A stretch of 38,260 bases of DNA from Nonomuraea aridisoli. GTDB taxonomy: Bacteria > Actinomycetota > Actinomycetes > Streptosporangiales > Streptosporangiaceae. Positions 1 through 6,751 of the stretch are shown piece by piece (the first letter of the stretch is position 1; the number at the start of each line of letters is the position of its first letter). Under the pieces are notes generated by a model. It was not told where the DNA came from and ran no database searches. It saw only the letters and a program-made list of their open reading frames with translations. A program made the translations under genes and the position numbers. The DNA lies in the NCBI RefSeq assembly GCF_003236395.1, contig NZ_POUD01000061.1, forward strand, positions 1 through 38,260, given 5' to 3'.

Positions 1-1517
1 GGGAGGGTGGATCCGCCCGCGGGGGTGCCTGCGTCGATCGAGCCTGGTCGGCCGTCCGGGCGGATGTCGCGTTCGGCCCACTGGCCCTGGCCGTACTCGC
101 CGGCCGGGACCTCCACGGTCGGCATCTCCTGCGGCGCGACGTCCCTGTGGTTGTCGATCATGGCTCCGATCGCGTCGAGGTCGGGCGGGGCGGCCTCGAC
201 GGAGACCACGTCGTTGCCGTCGTTCGCCCAGTCGTCGACGTTCGAGGCGCCTCCCATGTCGGCGGCCCCGGCGACGCCACCGGCACCCGTGCCGTAGACG
301 TCAGCGGTGCCTCCGCCGCCCTGCGGACCGGCGGAACCAGCCGTTCCTTGAGATCCAGCGGTGCCCGCCGTCCCGGTGCCTTCTCCGGTTCCGCCCGTTC
401 CCTGAGGTACGCCGGTGTCGCCGGGGAGTTGCGGCATTTCGGCCGGTTGGAAGTCGTCGGTGTTCTCGAGCATGTCGGCAATTTGCTCGGCCGTCGGCGG
501 GTCGACCGGTATCTGGATGACCTTGACACCGTCCACCACCACGACCTGCGGCTTGCCCACCCCGCCGGTGTCGTTCGCGGCGGGGGCGTCGGTCCTGCCG
601 CCGTCACCCTCGCTCCCGCGATCGGGCGCACTGCCGGCGCCATCGCCCTTGGGCTGATCAGCGGGCCGATCCGTCGACTGATCGCCGCCGGTCCTACCAT
701 CCGCCCCGCTGCCCTGCCCCGCCTCGTTCCCTCTGCCCGCCCCGGTGTCCTCGGCATCGTCACAAGGCTTCCCGTCAGACCCGGTCGCCCCGTCACCACG
801 CCCCTCAACGTCGGGCTTCCCATCGGATCCCGTCCCGCCTACATCCGGCTTCCCATCTGAGCCGGCCCTGCTGTCGGCGTCCGGCTTGCCCTCCGACCCA
901 GAAGACCCACCCTCCGGCTTCCCATCCGAACCGGTCTTGTCGCTGGCGTCCGGCTTGCCCTCGGAGCCGGAGGAACCGCCGCCGTCCTGCTTCCGGTCGG
1001 AATCGGACTTGTCCTCGGCGTCCGGCTTGTCGGAACCAGTGGACCCTTCGGGGGCGGGCTTTCGGTCCGAGCCCGCGTCTGCGTCTGGTTTGCCGTTCGA
1101 ACCCGCTGGGCCGGAGTCCGGTTTCTCCTCCGAGCCGTTCCGGCCGCCGCCGTCGGGCTTGTTCTCGGAGCCGGTGGACCCTTCAGGGGAAGGCTTGCCG
1201 TTGGAGCCCGGTGTGCCGGTGTCCGGCTTGCCGTCCGGACCCGCCTTGGGGGTGTCGCCGGCGGTCGGTGGTGTGCTCGGCTTCGGTCGGTCTTCGCGTT
1301 TCTCCAGGACGGCGAGGCGGGCGTTGACGTCCTTGACCATCGCGTCGGCGTCGTCGGCGATCTGCACCGGGCGGTACGTCGTCTGCGTCGAGACCCCCGC
1401 CCGGTTCATGGCGGCCCGCACGTGCTCCTCGACCGTACGCATCTGCGTGGCCGCGTGTTTCACCTCGGCCAGCAAGTCGCGGACCAGCTGCGGATCCATG
1501 CCGTCGAACTTGCCCAT
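1..1517 (-). CDS. Repeat-rich hypothetical protein, C-terminus beyond window
   Basis: Reading from an ATG at 1517, the minus strand stays open for 505 codons to the window edge, so the 3' end is missing. Residues 6-76 look helical (MDPQLVRDLLAEV..., then a second helix ending in LEKRED). This resembles the small helical WXG100/ESX-type leader domains of actinobacterial secreted proteins, but no WXG motif is seen, so that is only a suggestion. Residues 92-251 are about 14 degenerate copies of GS(D/E/N)GKPD. Residues 252-320 are acidic and Gly-rich, 321-365 look like a short folded segment (VVVVDGVKVIQIPVDPPTAEQ), and 366-420 are Gly/Thr-rich. There is no signal peptide or membrane segment. It follows sua5 by 88 nt in the same orientation. 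The function is not recognised. Sense codon use is clean throughout, unlike the plus-strand shadow frame. Confidence 0.72.
   Translation of the reverse strand, partial: MGKFDGMDPQLVRDLLAEVKHAATQMRTVEEHVRAAMNRAGVSTQTTYRPVQIADDADAMVKDVNARLAVLEKREDRPKPSTPPTAGDTPKAGPDGKPDTGTPGSNGKPSPEGSTGSENKPDGGGRNGSEEKPDSGPAGSNGKPDADAGSDRKPAPEGSTGSDKPDAEDKSDSDRKQDGGGSSGSEGKPDASDKTGSDGKPEGGSSGSEGKPDADSRAGSDGKPDVGGTGSDGKPDVEGRGDGATGSDGKPCDDAEDTGAGRGNEAGQGSGADGRTGGDQSTDRPADQPKGDGAGSAPDRGSEGDGGRTDAPAANDTGGVGKPQVVVVDGVKVIQIPVDPPTAEQIADMLENTDDFQPAEMPQLPGDTGVPQGTGGTGEGTGTAGTAGSQGTAGSAGPQGGGGTADVYGTGAGGVAGAADMGGASNVDDWANDGNDVVSVEAAPPDLDAIGAMIDNHRDVAPQEMPTVEVPAGEYGQGQWAERDIRPDGRPGSIDAGTPAGGSTL
765..1244 (-). repeat. Tandem GS(D/E/N)GKPD-coding repeats
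   Basis: About 14 degenerate copies of a 33-36 bp unit lie inside the left-edge gene. Each copy encodes a GSDGKPD-like heptad followed by a variable 4-5 residue spacer. Copies differ by many synonymous and some non-synonymous changes, so the array is old or has been shuffled rather than freshly expanded. Confidence 0.75.
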
Positions 1518-1544
1518 GGGCCACTCCCGGACGTATCGCCGCTC

Positions 1545-1569
1545 CGGGCCTCACCGTAGTCAGGGCCCG
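1545..1569 (-). terminator. Weak hairpin downstream of sua5
   Basis: A 6-bp stem (cgggcc / ggcccg) with a 13-nt loop lies 37 nt past the sua5 stop and before the next minus-strand gene. There is no T-tract. It could end the sua5 transcript, but the stem is short. Confidence 0.28.
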
Positions 1570-1605
1570 AGCGCGATGGCGGCCGGAATAATGAGCCGGT
1601 ATACG

Positions 1606-2253
1606 TCAGTCGTCGGTTGCGACGTAGCCGATGATGCCGCGCAGCTTCTCCACCGGGATCGCCCCGCGGCGCAGCAGCCGGGGCACGGCCGTGGTGAGGT
1701 CGAGGATGGTGGAGGGCGTCTTGTCCGTGGTCGGGCCGCCGTCGAGGTAGACCTCGACCGAGTCGCCGAGCTGCTTCTCGGCCTCCTCGGCGGTGGTGGC
1801 CGGCGGCTCGCCGGAGCGGTTGGCGCTGGAGACGGCCATCGGCCCGGTCTCCTTGAGCAGGTCGAGCGCGACGGGGTGGAGCGGCATGCGTACGGCCACC
1901 GTGCCCTTGGTGTCGCCCAGGTCCCACGACAGGGCCCTGTTGGCCTTGCAGACCAGCGTGAGCGGCCCCGGCCAGAACGCGTCGACGAGATCCTGCCCGT
2001 ACGGCCCGAGGTCGTCGACGAGCGCGGTGGCGGCCCTGACGGTGCCCACGAGCACGGGCGGAGGCATGTCGCGGCCCCTGCCCTTCGCGCCGAGCAGCGC
2101 GGTGACGGCATCGGGGGTGAAGGCGTCGGCGCCGATGCCGTAGACGGTGTCGGTCGGCAGGACCACGAGCTCGCCCCGACGTACGGCCGCCGCGGCCTCC
2201 ATCACGCCGACGGTGCGTTGTGCGGGATCGGAGCAGTCAAAACGTCGTGCCAC
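1606..2253 (-). CDS. sua5: L-threonylcarbamoyladenylate synthase (Sua5/YrdC/YwlC family)
   Basis: This enzyme makes threonylcarbamoyl-AMP from threonine, bicarbonate and ATP, the first step of the t6A37 modification of ANN-decoding tRNAs. The protein has 215 aa, the length of the short single-domain form (TsaC/YwlC) without the C-terminal Sua5 domain. Visible motifs are PTDTVYGIGADA at 33-44, a KGRGRD loop near 57, FWPGPLTLV, VAVRMPLHP, SSANRSGEPP and STILDLT, all in family order. The start is GTG with a weak ribosome site; an internal ATG at codon 18 would cut the first strand and is less likely. It sits 118 nt after prmC in the usual prfA-prmC-sua5 order of Actinobacteria. The cell needs TsaB/TsaD/TsaE from elsewhere to finish t6A. 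Confidence 0.93.
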   Translation of the reverse strand: MARRFDCSDPAQRTVGVMEAAAAVRRGELVVLPTDTVYGIGADAFTPDAVTALLGAKGRGRDMPPPVLVGTVRAATALVDDLGPYGQDLVDAFWPGPLTLVCKANRALSWDLGDTKGTVAVRMPLHPVALDLLKETGPMAVSSANRSGEPPATTAEEAEKQLGDSVEVYLDGGPTTDKTPSTILDLTTAVPRLLRRGAIPVEKLRGIIGYVATDD

Positions 2254-2371
2254 GGTCTTATGGCCTCACTCCGCTCGGCTGCGAAGCACTCGCGAGGCCT
2301 CCTCCTTCCTCCTGATCGGTCGCTCAGCTCCTCCTCAGCGTCAGGAGAAGGCCGCGCCGCTCGCATGCATC

Positions 2372-3226
2372 CTAATCCTGGCCCAGGCGGGCGGTGACGA
2401 ACCGGTCTCTTCGGGTGAGGTCCTGGCGCAGGCGCACGTCACGCCAGCCGTTGTCCTCGGGGAACGTCAGGTAGACGGCCCTGCCCTGCTCGTCGGCGTG
2501 CTCGACGGCCACCCAGCCGCCGGGGCGCAGCAGGCGGCGTGCGGTGCGCTCGACCGCGCGCACCTCGCCGAGCCCGTCGTCGCCGGAGCCGTACAGCGCT
2601 CTCTTGGGGTCGTACTCGCGGACCTCGGGGTCACGCGGGATCGCGCCGGGCGGGATGTAGGGAGGGTTGGAGATGACCAGGTCGACCTTGCCGTTGAGCT
2701 CGGGCAACGCCTCGGCGAGGTCTTCGGGGTGCAGGTGGGTGCGCCCCTGGCCGTGCTCGGAGATGTTGCGCTTGGCCCAGGTGTACGCCGCCGGATCGAC
2801 CTCCACGGCGTGCACCTCGGCCAGCGCCACCTCCTGCGCGATGGACAACGCGATGGCGCCGGAGCCGGTGCCGAGATCGACGACGAGCGGGGCGGTGACG
2901 TCCATCGCGCGCAGCGTCTCGATCGCCCAGCCGGCCATCACCTCGGTCTCGGGCCGCGGCACGAATACGCCGGGACCGACCGCGAGCTCCAGATAGCGGA
3001 AGTAGGCGTGGCCGGTGATGTGCTGCAGCGGCTCGCGGGCCTCACGCCGGGCGATGCCCTCCCAGAACAGGGCGTCGAAGTCGGAGTCCTTCACCGTGTG
3101 GAGCTCGCTCCTGCGCACGCCGTGGACGAATGCCGCTATCTCCTCCGCGTCGGTGCGCGGCGAAGGGACACCTGCCTCGGCCAGCCGGGCGGTGGCGAGA
3201 GCGATCTCGTCCAGCAGAAATGTCAT
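2372..3226 (-). CDS. prmC: Peptide chain release factor N5-glutamine methyltransferase
   Basis: PrmC (HemK) methylates the glutamine of the GGQ motif in release factors 1 and 2, using S-adenosylmethionine, which speeds translation termination. The 284-aa protein has the N-terminal helical substrate domain (1-85), the SAM-binding DLGTGSG at 117-123, and the catalytic NPPY at 187-190 that holds the target glutamine amide. The start ATG overlaps the prfA stop by 4 nt (ATGA), so the enzyme is translationally coupled to its substrate gene, as in many bacteria. Confidence 0.96.
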   Translation of the reverse strand: MTFLLDEIALATARLAEAGVPSPRTDAEEIAAFVHGVRRSELHTVKDSDFDALFWEGIARREAREPLQHITGHAYFRYLELAVGPGVFVPRPETEVMAGWAIETLRAMDVTAPLVVDLGTGSGAIALSIAQEVALAEVHAVEVDPAAYTWAKRNISEHGQGRTHLHPEDLAEALPELNGKVDLVISNPPYIPPGAIPRDPEVREYDPKRALYGSGDDGLGEVRAVERTARRLLRPGGWVAVEHADEQGRAVYLTFPEDNGWRDVRLRQDLTRRDRFVTARLGQD

Positions 3227-4275
3227 GAGTGTTGTGCGAGCTTCTCCGCCATTTCGGCGTCGATGAGGGCCTGGGTGACGGCGTTGAGGTCGCCGTCGAG
3301 AACCTGGTCGAGGTTATACGCCTTGAAGCCGACGCGGTGGTCGGAGATGCGGTTTTCCGGGAAGTTGTAGGTGCGGACGCGCTCGGAGCGGTCGACGGTG
3401 CGCACCTGCGACTTGCGCTCGGCCTGGGCGGCGGCGTCGGCCTCCTCCTGCGCGATGGCCAGCAGCCGGGCGCGCAGGATGCGCATGGCCGACTCCTTGT
3501 TCTGCAGCTGGCTCTTCTCGTTCTGGCACGAGACGACGACGCCGGTGGGCAGGTGGGTGATGCGGACCGCCGAGTCGGTGGTGTTGACGCTCTGACCGCC
3601 GGGGCCGCTGGAGCGGTAGACGTCGATGCGCAGATCGTTGGGGTCGATCTGGACGTCGACCTCCTCGGCCTCCGGGTAGACGAGCACGCCCGCGGCGCTG
3701 GTGTGGATGCGGCCCTGCGACTCGGTGACGGGCACCCGCTGCACGCGGTGGACGCCGCCTTCGTACTTGAGCCTGGACCACACGCCCTCGTCGCCCTTGG
3801 CGCGGATGCCGACGGTGACGTCCTTGTATCCGCCCAGGTCGGAGGGCTGGCTGTCGATGATCTCGGTCTTCCAGCCGAGCCGCTCGGCGTAGCGGAGATA
3901 CATCCGCAGCAGGTCGCCCGCGAACAGCGCGGACTCCTCGCCGCCCTCGCCCGCCTTGATCTCCATGATGATGTCCTTGTCATCGTTGGGATCGCGCGGG
4001 ATGAGCAGGTGGCGCAGCCTGTCCTCGAGCTGCGGGACGCGCGCTTCGAGCTCGTCCGCCTCGGCGGCGAACGTGTCGTCCTCACCGGCCAGCTCCTTGG
4101 CCGCCGTCAGGTCGTCGCGGACCGACTCGAGCTCGCGGTACGTCGTGACGATGGGCGTGAGCTGGGAGTAGCGCCGGCCGAGGGTGCGGGCCTTGTTCTG
4201 GTCGGCGTGCACGGCGGGGTCGGCGAGCTGCGACTCCAGCTCGGAATACTCCTTGAGCAACTCGTCGAGATTCAC
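3223..4275 (-). CDS. prfA: Peptide chain release factor 1
   Basis: RF1 recognises UAA and UAG stop codons and triggers peptide release in the ribosomal A site. At 350 aa it is full length. The anticodon-like tripeptide is PVT at 182-184; the catalytic GGQ is at 226-228 in SSGPGGQSVNTTDSAVRITH. Domain 1 (1-100) is a helical, partly coiled-coil region as in the family. It lies downstream of rpmE (86 nt, with a hairpin between) and overlaps prmC by 4 nt. PrmC encoded next door should methylate Q228. Confidence 0.97.
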   Translation of the reverse strand: MNLDELLKEYSELESQLADPAVHADQNKARTLGRRYSQLTPIVTTYRELESVRDDLTAAKELAGEDDTFAAEADELEARVPQLEDRLRHLLIPRDPNDDKDIIMEIKAGEGGEESALFAGDLLRMYLRYAERLGWKTEIIDSQPSDLGGYKDVTVGIRAKGDEGVWSRLKYEGGVHRVQRVPVTESQGRIHTSAAGVLVYPEAEEVDVQIDPNDLRIDVYRSSGPGGQSVNTTDSAVRITHLPTGVVVSCQNEKSQLQNKESAMRILRARLLAIAQEEADAAAQAERKSQVRTVDRSERVRTYNFPENRISDHRVGFKAYNLDQVLDGDLNAVTQALIDAEMAEKLAQHS

Positions 4276-4314
4276 CGTGTGTCCTTTTCCGTGGGTAGGG
4301 CCTTATCACCAACA

Positions 4315-4353
4315 ACGCCGACCCGGCGCACCGGGGTGCGTCCGGGCCGGCGT
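4315..4353 (-). terminator. GC-rich hairpin between rpmE and prfA
   Basis: An inverted repeat with arms of 16-17 nt (ACGCCGaCCCGG.. and ..CCGGgCCGGCGT, one bulge and one mismatch) lies 8 nt after the rpmE stop. There is no U-tract, as is common in actinomycetes. It probably attenuates transcription from rpmE into prfA rather than fully ending it. Confidence 0.55.
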
Positions 4354-4361
4354 CGGTGAAG

Positions 4362-4580
4362 CTACTTGCCCGCGGCCTTCTTGCCGAAGCGCTTCTCGAA
4401 GCGTGCCACCCGGCCGCCCGTGTCGAGGATCTTCTGCTTGCCCGTGTAGAACGGGTGGCAGGCGGAGCACACGTCGGCGTGGATCACGCCGTTCTTCGCG
4501 GTGCTGCGGGTGGTGAACGTGTTACCGCAGGAGCAGGACACCTGCGTCACGTGGTAGTCAGGGTGAATGTCGCGCTTCAT
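4362..4580 (-). CDS. rpmE: 50S ribosomal protein bL31, zinc-binding (C+) type
   Basis: Ribosomal protein of the large subunit, 72 aa. The four zinc ligands are present (C16, C18, C38, C41; pattern CxC...CxxC), so this is the zinc-containing form rather than the zinc-free L31B/YkgM type. The C-terminus is basic (RFEKRFGKKAAGK). The ATG is preceded by an AAAGGA ribosome site. A perfect SigR-type promoter lies about 95 nt upstream, which fits the known thiol-stress control of rpmE in Streptomyces. The gene reads toward prfA. Confidence 0.97.
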   Translation of the reverse strand: MKRDIHPDYHVTQVSCSCGNTFTTRSTAKNGVIHADVCSACHPFYTGKQKILDTGGRVARFEKRFGKKAAGK

Positions 4581-4673
4581 GGCTGTCCTTTCGGGGCGCG
4601 GCCGCCGGGTCGCTTGTGGCATGCGTGAACCGGAACCGCGAAATCGGTCAGCTACCAGTGTGCCAGATCGTGC

Positions 4674-4699
4674 AACCATCCCAGGCCATCCGGCATTCC
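4674..4699 (-). promoter_or_regulatory. SigR-type promoter for rpmE (GGAAT-N18-GTT)
   Basis: On the minus strand GGAAT (4699-4695) is followed by exactly 18 nt and GTT (4676-4674), a perfect match to the consensus of SigR, the actinomycete thiol-oxidative-stress sigma factor. It would give a 5' UTR of about 85 nt for rpmE. It begins only 7 nt past the stop of the upstream response-regulator gene. In Streptomyces coelicolor rpmE is a known SigR target; use in this strain is inferred. Confidence 0.7.
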
Positions 4700-4705
4700 C
4701 CCGGG

Positions 4706-5341
4706 TCACCGGCCGAGGTACGTCAGCACCGCCAGCACCCGCCGGTGGTCCTCGGGCGCCGGGCCCAGCGACAGCTTGGCGAAGATGCCGGAGACGTGTT
4801 TCTCCACCGCGCCCTCGGTGACGACCAGACGGGCGGCGATGGCGGTGTTGGACCTGCCCTCGGCCATCAGCGCCAGCACCTGGCGCTCGCGCGGCGACAG
4901 GGAGTCGAGCGGCGCGCCGCGGCGCTGGCGGCTGAGCAGTTGCACGACCACCTCGGGGTCGATGACCGTGCCGCCCGCCGCGACCTGGCGCACCGCCGCC
5001 AGGAACTCGGCCACGTCGGCCACCCGTTCCTTCAGCAGGTAGCCGACGGCCCTGCCGATGAGCTCGCCGGCGTAGCGCTCCTCGACGTACTGCGACAGGA
5101 CCAGGATGGGGAAGCCGGGCCGGGCCGCGCGCACCTGCAGCGCCGCGCGCAGGCCCTCGTCGGTGTGGGCGGGCGGCATGCGTACGTCGACGATCGCCAG
5201 GTCGGGGTCGTGCTCCTGCACGGCGGCCACCAGCGCGGGCCCGTCGGAGACGGCGGCGACGGTCTCGATGCCGCCGTCGGCGAGCAGGCGCGCGAGCCCT
5301 TCGCGCAACAAGACGGAGTCCTCGGCGATGACCACGCGCAT
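4706..5341 (-). CDS. NarL/LuxR-family response regulator
   Basis: This is the output half of a two-component system. The 211-aa protein has a receiver domain (1-120) with acidic residues E7/D8, phospho-acceptor D52 in IVDVRMP and the conserved lysine in YLLKERV. A LuxR-type helix-turn-helix follows at about 147-205 (LSPRERQVLALMAEGRSNTA). It lies 9 nt after the histidine kinase gene, so the two form one operon. The target genes cannot be told from sequence; with a membrane kinase of this type, envelope or antibiotic stress is common. The pair sits between rho and rpmE. Confidence 0.93.
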   Translation of the reverse strand: MRVVIAEDSVLLREGLARLLADGGIETVAAVSDGPALVAAVQEHDPDLAIVDVRMPPAHTDEGLRAALQVRAARPGFPILVLSQYVEERYAGELIGRAVGYLLKERVADVAEFLAAVRQVAAGGTVIDPEVVVQLLSRQRRGAPLDSLSPRERQVLALMAEGRSNTAIAARLVVTEGAVEKHVSGIFAKLSLGPAPEDHRRVLAVLTYLGR

Positions 5342-5350
5342 GGCCCATGC

Positions 5351-6616
5351 CTACCACGCGCAGGGCAGCTCCGCGCGGACGAGCGTGGGGCCGCCCACGG
5401 GGCTGTGCAGCACGAGCACGCCGTCGATGGTGGCCGCCCGGTCGGCCAGCCCGGCGAGCCCGCCGCCGGGCACGAGACGGGCGCCGCCGACGCCGTTGTC
5501 CCACACGTCGACGACGACGCCGCGGTGGTCCCTGACCACTGAGACCGACGCCTCGGTGGCGCCGGAGTGTTTGGCCATGTTGGCCAGCGTCTCGGCCACG
5601 ACGAAGTACGCGATGCTCTCCACCGCGGCCGGCGGGCGTTCGTCGACCTCGACGGAGACGTCCACCCGGATCGGCGCCCGAGCGGCCAGCCCGGACAACG
5701 CGGCGTCGAGCCCGCGGTCGCTCAGGATGGCCGGGTGGATGCCCCTGGCGAGGTCGCGCAGCTCGACGATGGCGGCCTTCGTGCCGGCGTGGGCCTGGGC
5801 GATGAGCGCCCTGGCCTCACCGGGGTCGCTGTCGAACTTGGCCTGCGCCCGCCCGAGGTCCACCGCCACCGACAGCAGCCGCTGCTGGGCGCCGTCGTGC
5901 AGGTCGCGCTCGATCCTGCGCCGCTCGGCCTCGGCGGCGTCGATGCCGCGCGCCCTGCTGGCGCGCAGGCGTTCCTCCTGGTTGCCACCGAGCAGCACGG
6001 TGGCCAGCGTGCCGTGCAGCCATCCCATGCCGCGCACCGCGTACGCCGACAACACCAGCAGCAGCATGCCCCCGAGCGTCGCCGCCAAGGTCCCGGGCCC
6101 GTTGTCGATCGTGAACACCGTCTGCACGCCCGCGCCGACGTACAGGGAGAACAGGACGGGCTGGACGATCAGCAGCGCCGTCGTCGTCCACAGCGCCACG
6201 GACAGGGCCGCCTCGACCGCGCCGAGCGGGAACAACATCAGCAGGTAACCGAGGTCCTGCCAGGTGGCGGAGTCGGTGAGCAACCAGCGCAGGTGCGCGC
6301 CGAGCCCGCGTCCGGGCCGCTCCCGGTACGGGTCGGCGATCCGGAGGCCCAGGGCGGCGCGCAGCAGGCGCCGCTCCAGCTTGGCCCCGCCCCGCCACAT
6401 CAGCATGGCCGCCATCATCAGCGGAACGCCCACCCAGACCACGCTCAACGAGATCGAGGCCGGCACCACCACACCCAGCACCACGAACCACGCGAGCCCG
6501 AACACCCCGCTGACCACCAGGTACGGCGCCGCCCGCCACGTCATCGGGTCCACCAGCACGCCCACGGGCCCCTGCGGCCCGTACGGGACACGGTTCTTCA
6601 ACGCGACCGATCGCAT
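5351..6616 (-). CDS. Sensor histidine kinase, HisKA_3 (NarL-partner) type
   Basis: The 421-aa membrane sensor kinase has about four to five hydrophobic segments between residues 30 and 195 with only short extracytoplasmic loops, so it probably senses within the membrane. The dimerisation/phosphoacceptor motif is ERRRIERDLHDGAQQRL with H240. The HATPase_c domain follows with an N-box in NMAKHSGATE and a G-box in VWDNGVGGA. The D-x-G loops are short, as in HPK7 kinases. It precedes its response regulator by 9 nt. The start ATG at 6616 has a G-rich ribosome site; no nearer alternative is better. Confidence 0.92.
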   Translation of the reverse strand: MRSVALKNRVPYGPQGPVGVLVDPMTWRAAPYLVVSGVFGLAWFVVLGVVVPASISLSVVWVGVPLMMAAMLMWRGGAKLERRLLRAALGLRIADPYRERPGRGLGAHLRWLLTDSATWQDLGYLLMLFPLGAVEAALSVALWTTTALLIVQPVLFSLYVGAGVQTVFTIDNGPGTLAATLGGMLLLVLSAYAVRGMGWLHGTLATVLLGGNQEERLRASRARGIDAAEAERRRIERDLHDGAQQRLLSVAVDLGRAQAKFDSDPGEARALIAQAHAGTKAAIVELRDLARGIHPAILSDRGLDAALSGLAARAPIRVDVSVEVDERPPAAVESIAYFVVAETLANMAKHSGATEASVSVVRDHRGVVVDVWDNGVGGARLVPGGGLAGLADRAATIDGVLVLHSPVGGPTLVRAELPCAW

Positions 6617-6705
6617 GCCCCCCAGCCTGCACGCCTGCGCGGCCGGGGTGAATACGGCGGACGCCAGTCCGGAGGTGGGGATAACCCCCGCCCCGGGAAC
6701 GCGAA

Positions 6706-6735
6706 AGGGGCGCCGGGGAAACCCCCGACGCCCCT
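6706..6735 (-). terminator. Terminator hairpin after rho
   Basis: A 13-14 bp GC stem (aggggcgccgggg / cccccgacgcccct, one G-U type mismatch) with a tiny AA loop starts 17 nt past the rho stop. The stem is strong; the downstream U-tract is poor. It separates rho from the two-component operon. Confidence 0.7.
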
Positions 6736-6751
6736 TGTACGCGCGGAACCG

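Noticed and set aside
745..2397. 550-codon plus-strand frame with GFPSDP/GLPSEP repeats
   Set aside because: It is the antisense of the repeat gene at the left edge and of sua5; sua5 is certain, and the minus frame is open with sensible codon use.
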